Source: Clostridium_AD sp050717545
GTDB taxonomy: Bacteria; Bacillota; Clostridia; Clostridiales; Clostridiaceae
Reading direction: 5' to 3'
NCBI RefSeq assembly: GCF_050717545.1
Contig: NZ_JBOITN010000008.1
Location: forward strand, 1 to 64,000
DNA: 64,000 nt
Below, piece by piece: positions 16,501 to 24,884 of this stretch. How positions within the stretch are numbered: position 1 is the first letter of the stretch; each line of letters opens with the position of its first letter. The position numbers were made by a program, and so were the translations under genes. The notes under the pieces were generated by a model that worked only from the letters and a program-made list of their open reading frames with translations, was not told the DNA's origin and made no database searches.

Positions 16501-16644
16501 ATGAAAAAAGGTAAAAAGAATACAAAAGCGTTTATTATATTTATGAGCATAAGTGCAGTTTTTATTCTTGCAGGTGAAATATATACTAAGTACGCAACTA
16601 CTAATACTAATAAAAAATATGGGGTGAGTAGTAATGAAGAATAA
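16501..16644 (+). CDS. Small single-pass membrane protein upstream of the GTPase
   Basis: ATG 16,501 follows TTTAGGGGGCAAAA and encodes 47 residues: a very basic N-terminus (MKKGKKNTK), one hydrophobic segment (AFIIFMSISAVFILAG) and a polar tail. The gene overlaps the start of the GTPase gene (16,634) by 11 nt, so the two are translationally coupled. The small protein may be a membrane partner or recruiter of the GTPase. The family is unknown to me. Confidence 0.65.
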   Translation: MKKGKKNTKAFIIFMSISAVFILAGEIYTKYATTNTNKKYGVSSNEE

Positions 16645-17734
16645 TGAAGAATTTTATAAAGAGCAGTTTGAAGAATCATTTGATAATGAAAATTTAAAGT
16701 ATGAAGAAATTACAAAAAGCAAATTAATTATTAGTTTAATTGGTGATGTTAATAGTGGTAAGTCCTCTACAATTAATGCCTTAACCGGAAGGAAACTTTC
16801 AGACGTAAGTGCATTTGCTGGTGAAACCAAAGATGTAAAGTTCTATAAATATTCAGATAATGTATTTATTGAAGATACACCTGGATTGAATGATATAAAT
16901 CAAGAGGTTAGTAGAAAGGCAGTAGAATCTGTAGATAAGGACTCAGACATTATTATGTTATTTTTTAATGCAGCTGTTGGGGCATCCAAACCTATAGTGG
17001 ACACATACCATAGACTGAAAAAATTAAATAGACCAATTATTATTGTACTAAACTATATTGACATTTGGTATGAAAATGGAAGACTTACAGATTACGAATC
17101 ATATAATACGGTAATAAGTCAAATAGAAAGCGAAACAGGACAAAAAGTAATTCCTATTTCGGCAAGAAAGAATATCAATATTGATAAATTGAGTAATAAA
17201 ATAGTCGAGAGCTTACAGTATGAAGGAAAAGACCTACTTTTTCTTAAAATATCAAGATACAAAGAAGAAAATGTGAAGGGTTGGATAAATGGAGCGGCTG
17301 TTTCGGCTTTTGGAATAGGGTTAATACCAATACCAGGGGCTGATATAATACCTTTAACTACCCTTCAAGTTGCTCTTGCTCTTAGAATAGCTTATATTTA
17401 TAATTGTAAAGCTACAAAAAATGATGTCATGTCATTAGTTGGGAGTACAATAACTGGGTCATTTGGTAAACAACTGTTTAAATTAGGTATTCAAAGTTTA
17501 AAGGGGCTTGGTTGGCTAGGTGGACCACTAGGAGAAGGTGCAGTAATGGCATTGGCAGGTGCAGTTGCATCATCTGTAACTTTTGCGTTTGGATGGGCTT
17601 GTAATGCATATTACAAAAGTGGAATGCAAATGGATTTGGGCGAAATGGGACAAATATTTAAGGATAAGTATAAGGAAAGCTATGAAAGTTTCTCTAGAAA
17701 ATCTAAAAGTGAGGTCGCTAGTACAACATTGTAG
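16634..17734 (+). CDS. Membrane-associated GTPase with DUF697-like C-terminus
   Basis: A 366-residue Era/dynamin-like GTPase: G1 GDVNSGKSS (37-45), G3 DTPGL (81-85), G4 NYID (about 137; a variant of NKxD) and G5-like PISARK (about 178). The C-terminal half has hydrophobic hairpins of DUF697 type (GLIPIPGADIIPLTTLQVAL, then GEGAVMALAGAVASSVTF), which would insert in or sit on membrane. The RBS GGGGTGAGTAGTA lies inside the preceding small membrane gene. The role is unknown. Membrane GTPases on mobile islands can act in abortive infection or membrane surveillance, but that is only an inference from context. Confidence 0.8.
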   Translation: MKNNEEFYKEQFEESFDNENLKYEEITKSKLIISLIGDVNSGKSSTINALTGRKLSDVSAFAGETKDVKFYKYSDNVFIEDTPGLNDINQEVSRKAVESVDKDSDIIMLFFNAAVGASKPIVDTYHRLKKLNRPIIIVLNYIDIWYENGRLTDYESYNTVISQIESETGQKVIPISARKNINIDKLSNKIVESLQYEGKDLLFLKISRYKEENVKGWINGAAVSAFGIGLIPIPGADIIPLTTLQVALALRIAYIYNCKATKNDVMSLVGSTITGSFGKQLFKLGIQSLKGLGWLGGPLGEGAVMALAGAVASSVTFAFGWACNAYYKSGMQMDLGEMGQIFKDKYKESYESFSRKSKSEVASTTL

Positions 17735-17943
17735 TACGCATCACAAGTGACTGCTGTTTTGATAATGGAGGCATAGTCAGTGGAGTTAATATTGAATTCA
17801 ACAGGGCTCTATCATAATAAAAATAGGGAAGAAATTTTCTTGCCATTTACTATAACAGTGTATGATGTGAATAAATAATTAGCTCATTTGAAAGGTTTGT
17901 AGCAAGAATTTTTCAAGGTCAGAATTTAAGGTGGGGTGATTAT

Positions 17944-18672
17944 ATGGAATCATTATATTCTTATCGAAGAATTGATGATTATTTGTTTGAGAATTTTAAA
18001 AATAATCAACTGTATCTTAACGTGGTCAATAAAATGAATGACCCTTATGAAGGTTCAATTAATATGGTGGTTGACCGGAAATTAATTGATGATTTCTACA
18101 CTCATATTAGGGAGATGTGTGATTTACCAACGGAAATGGTTTTGCAAATTGAGAAAATTGATGATATAGAAAAGAAGATGAACTTATTTTCTAGGATCTT
18201 TGAAACTTCGGTTAAAAGAGCTATTAAGAAGCATATGGGTATTTATTGTTTAACAACAAACCGTAATTCTTTGCCAATGTGGGGACATTATACCGATAAT
18301 CATAAAGGCATATTAATTGAATTCGATGCAACCCATTCAATTATGCAGAAGGCTATAAAAGTAAAATATTCAGAAAAATTTGATGATGTCATTATAAAAG
18401 GAAAAGGTGATTTTTCCAAATTCGATTCAATTATTTATAACAGTCTCATGACAAAACATAATTCGTGGAGTTATGAGAATGAATATAGAATTAGAGGTAG
18501 AGCTGAAGGCGTAATTAAATACGACTCAAAGCTGATAAAAGCGATTTATTTTGGTATGAATACTTCATATGAAGATAAAGAAAAATTGAAGAAAGCAAAT
18601 GCTCATAACCCTAAGATAAAGTACTATGATTCGCTGATGATGACAGGTACATATCAATTACTCTACTCATAA
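17944..18672 (+). CDS. DUF2971 domain protein
   Basis: A 242-residue protein with the DUF2971 landmarks: YSYRRID at the start, KMNDPYEG (25-40 region), GIYCLTTNRNSLPMWGHYTD with a following HKGI, and KHNSWSYENEYRIRG. The family is widespread on phages and islands and its biochemical activity is not established. RBS AAGGTGGGGTGATT. It is the last gene before the island end at 18,970, in the same cargo block as GmrSD and the GTPase, so a defence or toxin role is possible. Confidence 0.8.
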   Translation: MESLYSYRRIDDYLFENFKNNQLYLNVVNKMNDPYEGSINMVVDRKLIDDFYTHIREMCDLPTEMVLQIEKIDDIEKKMNLFSRIFETSVKRAIKKHMGIYCLTTNRNSLPMWGHYTDNHKGILIEFDATHSIMQKAIKVKYSEKFDDVIIKGKGDFSKFDSIIYNSLMTKHNSWSYENEYRIRGRAEGVIKYDSKLIKAIYFGMNTSYEDKEKLKKANAHNPKIKYYDSLMMTGTYQLLYS

Positions 18673-18775
18673 TAGTTGAAATAAAAACTGCATTTAGAGT
18701 AAATACGATGAACTGTTTCCAATCCTATATTATTTATGTTAAAAGAAATAATAAATGGTAAAGTGGCGCCGATAC

Positions 18776-18793
18776 GACGACAAAATAGTCGTC
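18776..18793. repeat. Short GACGAC/GTCGTC hairpin near the island end
   Basis: GACGAC (18,776-18,781) and GTCGTC (18,788-18,793) flank a 6-nt loop, about 130 nt before the tRNA fragment. It could be a protein-binding site at the element terminus. No T-run follows. Confidence 0.3.
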
Positions 18794-18910
18794 ACTAAGT
18801 CACACCAATAATAATTAGAAGAAGGTAACAGTGTTTGCACCCCAAACTAAACATCACTAGAGGCAAGTAACGTTAAGTAGAGAAAGTTATAAATAAAGTC
18901 TTCAGCACAA

Positions 18911-18970
18911 CTCGAAAACAGGCGAACGTGTTAAAGCGTTCCGGGGGTTCAAATCCCCCTTTCTCCGCCA
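18911..18970 (+). other. attR-like 3' half of tRNA-Ser(CGA)
   Basis: Seen: anticodon CGA (18,913-18,915) in loop CTCGAAA, the 3' anticodon strand ACAGG, a serine-type long variable arm GAACG/CGTTC, T-arm GGGGG-TTCAAAT-CCCCC, acceptor strand TTTCTCC, discriminator G and CCA at 18,968-18,970. Missing: upstream bases CACAA do not pair with ACAGG, and no D-arm or 5' acceptor GGAGAAA is found. So only the 3' part from the anticodon loop on is tRNA. This is the classic displaced tRNA end left by an integrase that recombines in the anticodon loop. A native terminator follows at once (18,976). Confidence 0.85.
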
Positions 18971-18975
18971 AATTA

Positions 18976-19003
18976 AAAGAACTCACTGGAAAGTGAGTTC
19001 TTT
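18976..19003 (+). terminator. Terminator of the original tRNA-Ser gene
   Basis: A perfect 12-bp stem (AAAGAACTCACT/AGTGAGTTCTTT) with a GGAA loop starts 5 nt after CCA. It marks chromosomal sequence right of the island. Confidence 0.85.
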
Positions 19004-19105
19004 ATTGCGTTAATTATAATTTGGATTTAAACAAGGGAGGGCGCAGGGCGTTAAGAGTATGTGATGTTATCGGTATGAAAATTGATTTATTATTAAATCA
19101 TAAAT

Positions 19106-19134
19106 TTGTATTAGTATAATAATGTTGTTATAAT
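19106..19134 (+). promoter_or_regulatory. Sigma-A type promoter before the BCCT fragment
   Basis: TTGTAT (19,106-19,111), a 17-nt spacer, TATAAT (19,129-19,134). It would drive the truncated transporter at 19,226. Confidence 0.6.
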
Positions 19135-19225
19135 TCATGATGTGTCTATTTACTGTGATGATAATTTTTGCTTAGATTGTATACAGTATTTTAAAATAGA
19201 ACATTACTTTAGAGAGGATGTTTTT

Positions 19226-19861
19226 ATGAAAAAGGAAGTAACTAGTGTAGAACTTGAAAAAAAGCGAATATTCATAGCTAGAATTTCTAAAGGTAGGACT
19301 ATAAGAGAATTTATTCTTGCAGTTCTTTTAATACCTTCGTTACTATCTTTTATATGGTTATCAGTTTTTGGTGGTGCGGCTATGTACCTTAATTCAGCAT
19401 CGGGAGGCGCATTATTTGATGTAGTTCAAAACAATCTTCCAGTAGCGTTATTTGAAATGATCAATCAACTTAATTTTCCGTTTTTGGGTGGTATATTTAG
19501 GGGTATTTTATCAATAATTGGGACAATACTCGTAATATCATTTTTTATTACTTCTTCAGATTCGGGATCCATAGTTGTAGACAATATAATATCAGGTGGG
19601 AAATTAGATTCACCAATCCCTCAAAGAATATTTTGGGCTTGTATGGAGGGACTACTAGCAGCCGTACTTCTTCTTATAGGAGGAGAAAAGGCATTAGCAG
19701 CCCTTCAAACTGCAGTTATAAGTACAGGGCTTCCATTTTCCATAATACTTATAATAACCGCCATATCTCTCATGAAGAGTCTTAATGTAGCACATGGAAA
19801 ACAAAAGAGAATTAGAGATGCGAAATGGTTTGAGAAACTAACAAAAACAATAGATAATTGA
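19226..19861 (+). pseudogene. C-terminal part of a BCCT (betaine/choline/carnitine) transporter
   Basis: The roughly 211-residue product aligns with the last four or so membrane segments of BCCT transporters, beginning at FIARISKGRTIREFIL and including FITSSDSGSIVVDNI. BCCT proteins have about 500 residues and 12 membrane segments; the first eight, including the Trp-rich substrate segment, are absent. A short unrelated leader (MKKEVTSVELEKKR) is fused in front, with its own RBS (GAGAGGA) and promoter. It cannot transport by the known mechanism. Loss of the 5' half beside an island end fits a deletion at or after insertion. Confidence 0.8.
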
Positions 19862-19954
19862 GATGTAAAATTGATAATAATAGAGCGGATAAATAAGTAT
19901 TAACAATTTCAAATAAAAGAATATTGAGCTATATATTCCTCAAAAACAAAAAAT

Positions 19955-19998
19955 AAAAGAAGCTTAACCTATATTATTAATAGGATAAAGCTTCTTTA
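19955..19998. terminator. Bidirectional terminator
   Basis: AAAGAAGCTT (19,956-19,965) pairs with AAGCTTCTTT (19,988-19,997), with an inner CCTAT/ATAGG pairing. It serves the converging genes on both sides. Confidence 0.75.
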
Positions 19999-20008
19999 TA
20001 GTAACTTT

Positions 20009-20695
20009 TTATCCTTTAGTGTTTTGGTTTATAATATTGGACAGTGATTCTTTGTTTAGTGGTATATTCTTAAATTCAAAATAACCCACAACTAATAAAG
20101 AAGCACTTACTATTAAGTATAACCAGAATCCAGAGGCAGTAGAAATAGTAGTAGAAATTTTACTGTCGATGCCGGAGTTTACAATGAACAAAGATATAAT
20201 ACTTCCAATAGGCGAAATAAGCATTATTGGCCTTCTAAATTTTTCGAGATTTTTGGCATATTTAGAAACTATTAATAAAACTGGAAATACAAATAATAGT
20301 AGTGCGAAGATACTACCACTCATTCTTGTTCCATCTGTAAACGTCATTCCCAAAAGTGACTCATATCCTGTTATCTTTAAGGCGTTGTTATATCCAAGCT
20401 CATAAGCATTTAATTGAAAAATAGGTAGGAATAATAGTATAACAGATACTGCAGATAAAATTAGATTAATATTTTTTAAGATGTAAGCTTTGTTAATTTT
20501 ACCCCCTAAGTTTAAATCAAAAGATATATTCTTCTTTTTAATAGCAGAGCCACATTTTAAGCATGTACTTGCATTTGGATCCACCTTGTTGCCACAGTTA
20601 TTACAGAAAGCATCTTCTTGTTCACGTTTGACACCACAATTTGAGCAGGATGCTTGTTCTGGTTTCATTTCTTTACCACAGTTTTTACAAAACAT
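20009..20695 (-). CDS. Double zinc-ribbon membrane protein
   Basis: A 228-residue protein. The N-terminal 50 residues carry four CxxC knuckles (FCKNCG, SCSNCG, FCNNCG, TCLKCG), enough for two zinc ribbons. A linker and four hydrophobic segments follow (first: LILSAVSVILLFLPIFQL). The zinc-ribbon head is cytoplasmic in such proteins. RBS GGAGGTCGTAAA (reading leftward). Function unknown; proteins of this plan are common in clostridia. Confidence 0.75.
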   Translation of the reverse strand: MFCKNCGKEMKPEQASCSNCGVKREQEDAFCNNCGNKVDPNASTCLKCGSAIKKKNISFDLNLGGKINKAYILKNINLILSAVSVILLFLPIFQLNAYELGYNNALKITGYESLLGMTFTDGTRMSGSIFALLLFVFPVLLIVSKYAKNLEKFRRPIMLISPIGSIISLFIVNSGIDSKISTTISTASGFWLYLIVSASLLVVGYFEFKNIPLNKESLSNIINQNTKG

Positions 20696-21274
20696 TTTTA
20701 CGACCTCCTTAATAATATAAAGTTAAAATGAAAGAAAAATGTAACAAATATATTCAGAAACGCAATAGTATTTTTTAAAAAATAGATTATTTTTTGGTTA
20801 TAGCTTAAACCTTTTAAAATGGTATTTTAATACATATTATCCAAAATTACTATTACAATGTTAATTATACGATATAACTGTAAAAAAGCAACAGTTTGAA
20901 TGCCTTGTGATAGACTTTTCCTTAAGTATAAGCAAGTATATTATAATAGTGTTGATGCAGCATTTGCTGATTTAAAAACAAAGGAAAGGTTAAGAAAGTT
21001 TATTTAATGATATTTCAGCTCCGCAGGAGATGATTATCAGAAAATTGGGAAGGGTATATTCCTGTTCCAGCGAGAATAGTTGATGAAATAAAAAAAGTAA
21101 AAGAAAGTGAACAAAGTATTTAATATTAAAAAAGATTATAAATTGTTAATAATAATACAATTATTTCCAAATAGGTGATATAATAATATCAAAAGCATAA
21201 CTTAGACGTGAATTACTATAAAATACAGGTTATTGCAATTTAATCACAATTTAAATTTGGAAAGGGGTGAACTA
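20696..21274. other. Intergenic region with coding scraps
   Basis: This 579-nt stretch holds the leftward promoter region of the zinc-ribbon gene and two short frames that look like gene debris. One (about 20,931-21,007) reads YKQVYYNSVDAAFADLKTK and ends in TAA. The other (about 21,042-21,122) reads WEGYIPVPARIVDEIKKVK and ends in TAA. One copy of the dispersed 25-bp motif (21,013-21,036) lies between them. I do not recognise the parent gene. Confidence 0.4.
21013..21036 (+). repeat. Dispersed 25-bp motif, copy 1
   Basis: TTTCAGCTCC followed by GCAGGAGATGATTA. Closely similar copies lie at 23,562-23,586 and 57,121-57,145. The core is partly palindromic (CTCC..AGGAG). Confidence 0.6.
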
Positions 21275-22309
21275 ATGACTAAAATTAACAAAAATAGGAA
21301 ACTAAAGACTAAATTCCTAATAAGGAGAATAGTTACTATTTCTGTATTTTTAGGTTTAATACTTATGCTGAGTTCCTTCTTTATAAAAGCTGAAGTTTCT
21401 AATAAATTAGTCATAGGCAATATTGAAAATGCAAGTATTTCATTTAAAGAAAATGAATTTTATAAAAAGTATACTATTAATTGTACTGAAAGTATAACTA
21501 ATTTTAATCCTAAAGAAGACATGGATAAATTTCAAATTAATTTAGATAAGTCTAAATTATTAAATATAGATATAACAAAATTAGATAAATTTAATTCAAG
21601 TGAAATTAATATTGAAGACAATAAAGACTTATTTACACTAACTTTCAACAAGTTAACTGGAGATGAAAACTATGCACATTTAGATTATGGAAATGACACT
21701 AGGATAATGATTTTTATAAAAAAGAAAGAAAGTTCATTTAAATATAACGTTGTAATAGATCCCGGGCATGGAGGGGTTGATGTTGGTGCATTTTATGGAA
21801 AGTTATGCGAAAAGGATCTAACCTTAAAAATTTCTAAATATATGGTAGATAATTTGAGATATAACGGATATAAAGTTACCCTTACAAGAGAGACAGATAT
21901 TATGTTAGATAAGATTATAAAAACAGATTTAGTTAAAAGGGCCTATTTAGCAAATGATGCAAAGGCGGACGTATTTGTCTCTGTGCATATTAATTCAAAT
22001 ACAGCTAATGTATATAATGGTGTATCAACTTATTACTATGGTGAATCTAGTAGCATACAAACGGATAGGGTTAAACTTGCTAAGTCTGTTCAAAAGGAAA
22101 TATTAAATGATGATTCATGGAAAGACATGGGTACACATGGAGAGGATTTATCAGTTTTAAGAAATAGTAAAATGCCTAGTGTACTTGTGGAGTGTGGATT
22201 TCTTTCAAATACATCTGATAGCGACAAGCTATCTAATGAGACAACTTTAGTTAATTTTGGTTTGAATATATCTAATGGAATAATAAAATATTTAGCTGAG
22301 GTTAAATAA
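21275..22309 (+). CDS. N-acetylmuramoyl-L-alanine amidase (Amidase_3), membrane-anchored
   Basis: A 344-residue enzyme that cleaves the bond between muramic acid and the stem peptide. It has an N-terminal anchor or signal (IVTISVFLGLILMLSSFFI), an uncharacterised domain of about 110 residues resembling AMIN-type cell-wall regions, and a C-terminal Amidase_3 domain. Zinc and catalytic residues are in place: VIDPGHGG (His about 165), CEKDL (Glu), SVHIN (His) and LVECGFLSN (catalytic Glu). ATG 21,275 is chosen for its RBS (GGAAAGGGGTGAACTA). It resembles CwlD-class enzymes acting on the outer side of the membrane. Confidence 0.88.
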   Translation: MTKINKNRKLKTKFLIRRIVTISVFLGLILMLSSFFIKAEVSNKLVIGNIENASISFKENEFYKKYTINCTESITNFNPKEDMDKFQINLDKSKLLNIDITKLDKFNSSEINIEDNKDLFTLTFNKLTGDENYAHLDYGNDTRIMIFIKKKESSFKYNVVIDPGHGGVDVGAFYGKLCEKDLTLKISKYMVDNLRYNGYKVTLTRETDIMLDKIIKTDLVKRAYLANDAKADVFVSVHINSNTANVYNGVSTYYYGESSSIQTDRVKLAKSVQKEILNDDSWKDMGTHGEDLSVLRNSKMPSVLVECGFLSNTSDSDKLSNETTLVNFGLNISNGIIKYLAEVK

Positions 22310-22328
22310 AGACTAATAATATAAAGTA

Positions 22329-22360
22329 GGAGGATGCACTGTTATATAGGTGCATCTTCT
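22329..22360. terminator. Terminator between convergent genes
   Basis: GGAGGATGCAC pairs with GTGCATCTTCT (G-U pairs allowed) around a TGTTATATAG loop, between the amidase and the ATP-grasp gene. Confidence 0.65.
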
Positions 22361-22371
22361 TATGCTTGAAA

Positions 22372-23412
22372 CTATACATTTACATTATTTATAGAATCAC
22401 AAATTATACTTGTTTCAATATTACCAACCATTATATCTAAATTTACATCACTTGTAGAAATAGACTCATCCATTAAGACTTTTATTGCTTCGTATGGTAA
22501 ATTCACTCCAGACATGCAAGTGTAATGAACACCGCCGGCCATTCTTGTATTAATTTCTAGTAAATTAGGTTCTTCATTTTTATATATAACTTGTATGTTA
22601 TATATAAAGGGAATTTTATAAGATTCACTTACTTTATGAGCGATTCTAATTAAATCTTCATTGTTTTCTAAATATCTATTATATTTATCAATTTTTTTCC
22701 TAGGGATAGCTCTAACTAGATTGCCATTTTTGTCAGCAAGGCAATCTATACTGTATTCATACTCATCTAAGTATTCCATTAGCATAATATTTTGGAAACT
22801 ACATTCTTCAGGGAGTAGATCTAATATATCATCAAGATAAATACTATATGATGGAAACCCATTTAAGATATCTTCAATGGTGGTTTTTGATTCCTTAATG
22901 ATTCTAAAACCAGCACCTCCAACTCCATCAGTCGGTTTAAAACAAACCCTTCCAATTAACTTTAATTTATTATATGCAACTATAAATGATTCTTTTGTAT
23001 TAACAACAGAGTACTCTGGTATTTTTAATATGTTTTTAGACTTTATATCATTATAAAAAAGTACTTTATCATCAATTAAATTAAGTAAATCTATATTGTT
23101 AGATGCAAGAACTTTAATGTTTATTTTTTCAAATCGATCTATATTGTTAGAGATTAACATCAATTGATGGTAAGGTACAAATATATTAATAGCATGTTTT
23201 GTGCAAAAGTCTAAACAATATTCTATGTAATCATTATCTGAAAGGTTAGGCTCAATGAATGCATAATCCGCATTTTGAAGAGTGATAGAGTGTTCGTTTG
23301 AATGTGATACAAAAATTTCAAACTTTCTCCCATCTTCGTTGTTCTTTATCAAATCTATAATATTGTAGGCACTACTAAACCACCTATTAAACCATATTCT
23401 AGTAACGTTCAC
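22372..23412 (-). CDS. ATP-grasp ligase family protein
   Basis: A 346-residue ATP-grasp enzyme. The N-terminal pre-ATP-grasp region spans about 1-110. The glycine-rich ATP loop is VCFKPTDGVGGAGFRI (about 160-175). Metal-binding residues are in PNLLEINTRMAGG (Glu-x-Asn near 290). The family joins a carboxylate to an amine or thiol through an acyl-phosphate, as in carbamoyl-phosphate synthase and PurK. No partner genes are nearby to reveal the substrate. It stands alone between a terminator and the thioesterase gene. Confidence 0.8.
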   Translation of the reverse strand: MNVTRIWFNRWFSSAYNIIDLIKNNEDGRKFEIFVSHSNEHSITLQNADYAFIEPNLSDNDYIEYCLDFCTKHAINIFVPYHQLMLISNNIDRFEKINIKVLASNNIDLLNLIDDKVLFYNDIKSKNILKIPEYSVVNTKESFIVAYNKLKLIGRVCFKPTDGVGGAGFRIIKESKTTIEDILNGFPSYSIYLDDILDLLPEECSFQNIMLMEYLDEYEYSIDCLADKNGNLVRAIPRKKIDKYNRYLENNEDLIRIAHKVSESYKIPFIYNIQVIYKNEEPNLLEINTRMAGGVHYTCMSGVNLPYEAIKVLMDESISTSDVNLDIMVGNIETSIICDSINNVNV

Positions 23413-23561
23413 TTATAAATTCCCCCTTAGATTAAATATATATTTAATCTTATTACAAAATTAATACTTATTGTATAAAATAAATGAAAAAGTAGTTCTA
23501 TTAGAATAGGCTACTTTTTCGTTAATTATTATTTGCAGATAAAATAAATTTATAAAAGCTG

Positions 23562-23586
23562 TTGCAGCTCTGCAGGAGATGATTTA
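23562..23586 (+). repeat. Dispersed 25-bp motif, copy 2
   Basis: TTGCAGCTCT followed by GCAGGAGATGATTTA. It overlaps the stop codon of the leftward thioesterase gene. Confidence 0.6.
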
Positions 23587-23970
23587 ACGTACTGTTTTTT
23601 TCATGAAGTCTTTTGCGTTCACTATGTATCTTGAATGAAATCCTTCGCCTATTTTACCTAAATCATCATAGGCCTCTATTTTGAAAAATAATTTTTTGCC
23701 TTCTATCTTTTCAAGTAACGCCTCTGCTCTAACTACAACACCAATAGGAGTTGCCTTTAGGTGCTTAACACTAATTTCCATACCAACCGTTGTGAAACCT
23801 TCAGGAAGTCCTTTTAAGACACAGGTTCTTGCTGCATTCTCCATAAGTGCTGTCATGGCAGGGGTAGCAAAAACATCTAGATCTCCAGATCCATATGAGT
23901 TTGCGGTATCCTTGTTTTCTACAGTTATCTCCATAGAAAATTTCAAGTCTTCATCAAAATTTAATTCCAT
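23584..23970 (-). CDS. Hotdog thioesterase, FlK-like
   Basis: A 128-residue single hotdog domain like fluoroacetyl-CoA thioesterase FlK and related clostridial proteins. Candidate catalytic residues are a Thr in DVFATPAMTALMENAAR, the Glu of MENAAR, and His in ISVKHLKATPIG. It would hydrolyse a short acyl-CoA; the substrate is unknown. The listed start is ATG 23,970, preceded by GGAG at an 8-nt spacing; the in-frame GTG at 23,979 overlaps that RBS and is unlikely. Confidence 0.82.
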   Translation of the reverse strand: MELNFDEDLKFSMEITVENKDTANSYGSGDLDVFATPAMTALMENAARTCVLKGLPEGFTTVGMEISVKHLKATPIGVVVRAEALLEKIEGKKLFFKIEAYDDLGKIGEGFHSRYIVNAKDFMKKTVR

Positions 23971-24094
23971 GTTTATCACTCCATTCTGTTAATATTTTAA
24001 TTTACTAATGTTTATTATACTATACTAACACCGTTTTTAAAATGGGATAAGTAAATTCATAATTTAATAATTAAATAATTTAATAATTTTAATT

Positions 24095-24109
24095 AGACAT
24101 CAGACATCT
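24095..24109. promoter_or_regulatory. Candidate GntR operator upstream of the regulator gene
   Basis: AGACATCAGACATCT holds the AGACATC word twice, 75 nt before the regulator's ATG. The same word recurs inside the ilvD promoter (24,892-24,898). A shared site in front of both genes suggests autoregulation plus control of ilvD. Confidence 0.5.
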
Positions 24110-24182
24110 ACCTTGAAAAAAACCACAATATATTATATGATGTATTATAGAATAGAAGAACAGTTTTAAAGGAGCTAAGAAG

Positions 24183-24869
24183 ATGAAAGGTAAAGAAAAA
24201 AGTTTATCACAAAGTGTTGCTGATGATATTCTTGCAATGATTAATATAGATAAAAAATTTGCTGTTGGAGATAAATTACCAAATGAAAATGAATTATCTA
24301 AGCAGTTGCAAGTAAGTAGAACAACACTTAGGGAAGGAATTCGTATTTTGACTACTCATAATATACTTGTTATAAAGAGAGGCAGGGGAACATTTGTAGC
24401 AAATCATGAAAAGCTTAATGGTGATTTTGGGTTAGATGAGTTTTCTACAATTAAGATGAATGTAAAAGATTTGTATGAAATGAGATTAATATTTGAACCT
24501 CAAACTGCATACTATGCAGCAAAACGTGCAACAGATAAAGAACTTGCAAGAATAATACATTACGGTAAATTAGAGGAAGAAAAAATTTTGAGTAAAGTTG
24601 ACCGTACTGAGGCTGAGCAAGCCTTTCATAAATCTATAGCAAAAGCAACTCATAATGAGTTTATGAATAAGTTAATGCCTATACTTTATAAGGCTATTGA
24701 TAAGGGAGTAATTTTATCATACGAAAATGAATCTATAATTGCGAATACTCTAAATGATCATCATATGATCATGGAATTTTTACAGGCGCGTGATGCCCAA
24801 GGGGCTAAAACCGCAATGAAACTTCACATTTTGCGTGCTATGCGGGGCCTTGGAATACAGAATGAATAA
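24183..24869 (+). CDS. GntR/FadR-family transcriptional regulator
   Basis: A 228-residue regulator. The N-terminal winged helix (residues about 10-75: KLPNENELSKQLQVSRTTLREGIRIL, split by the usual turn, then IKRGRGTFVA) is followed by an all-helical FCD effector domain (LYEMRLIFEPQTAYYAAKRA, metal-type His residues in AFHKSIAKATHN and a late His). FCD regulators sense organic acids or sugar acids. It lies 88 nt upstream of ilvD in the same direction and probably controls it. Confidence 0.88.
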   Translation: MKGKEKSLSQSVADDILAMINIDKKFAVGDKLPNENELSKQLQVSRTTLREGIRILTTHNILVIKRGRGTFVANHEKLNGDFGLDEFSTIKMNVKDLYEMRLIFEPQTAYYAAKRATDKELARIIHYGKLEEEKILSKVDRTEAEQAFHKSIAKATHNEFMNKLMPILYKAIDKGVILSYENESIIANTLNDHHMIMEFLQARDAQGAKTAMKLHILRAMRGLGIQNE

Positions 24870-24884
24870 AAGAATATTATACTA

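Larger units (their letters stand above)
1..18970. mobile_element. Right-hand part of an integrated genomic island
   Basis: Seen: this stretch holds recombinase fragments, an IS21-like fragment, a primase-helicase, a DNA polymerase, excisionase, integrase, a relic second integrase and restriction/GTPase cargo. It ends exactly at the 3' end of a tRNA-Ser half-gene. Known: tyrosine integrases often use tRNA 3' halves as attachment sites and leave a displaced 3' half at the distal end. Inferred: the island enters from the left and ends at 18,970. It may be a composite of two related elements, because a second integrase C-terminus lies at 16,055-16,294. No conjugation genes are visible here, so whether it is an ICE, an IME or a satellite cannot be decided. 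Confidence 0.75.

Noticed and set aside
18740..18970. tmRNA (ssrA) gene ending in the tRNA-like CCA sequence
   Set aside because: The 3' part has a serine-type long variable arm and a CGA anticodon loop; there is no tag reading frame and no 5' partner for the acceptor strand.
19142..19225. Upstream start for the BCCT fragment
   Set aside because: The extra residues resemble no BCCT sequence and lack an RBS; ATG 19,226 has GAGAGGA.
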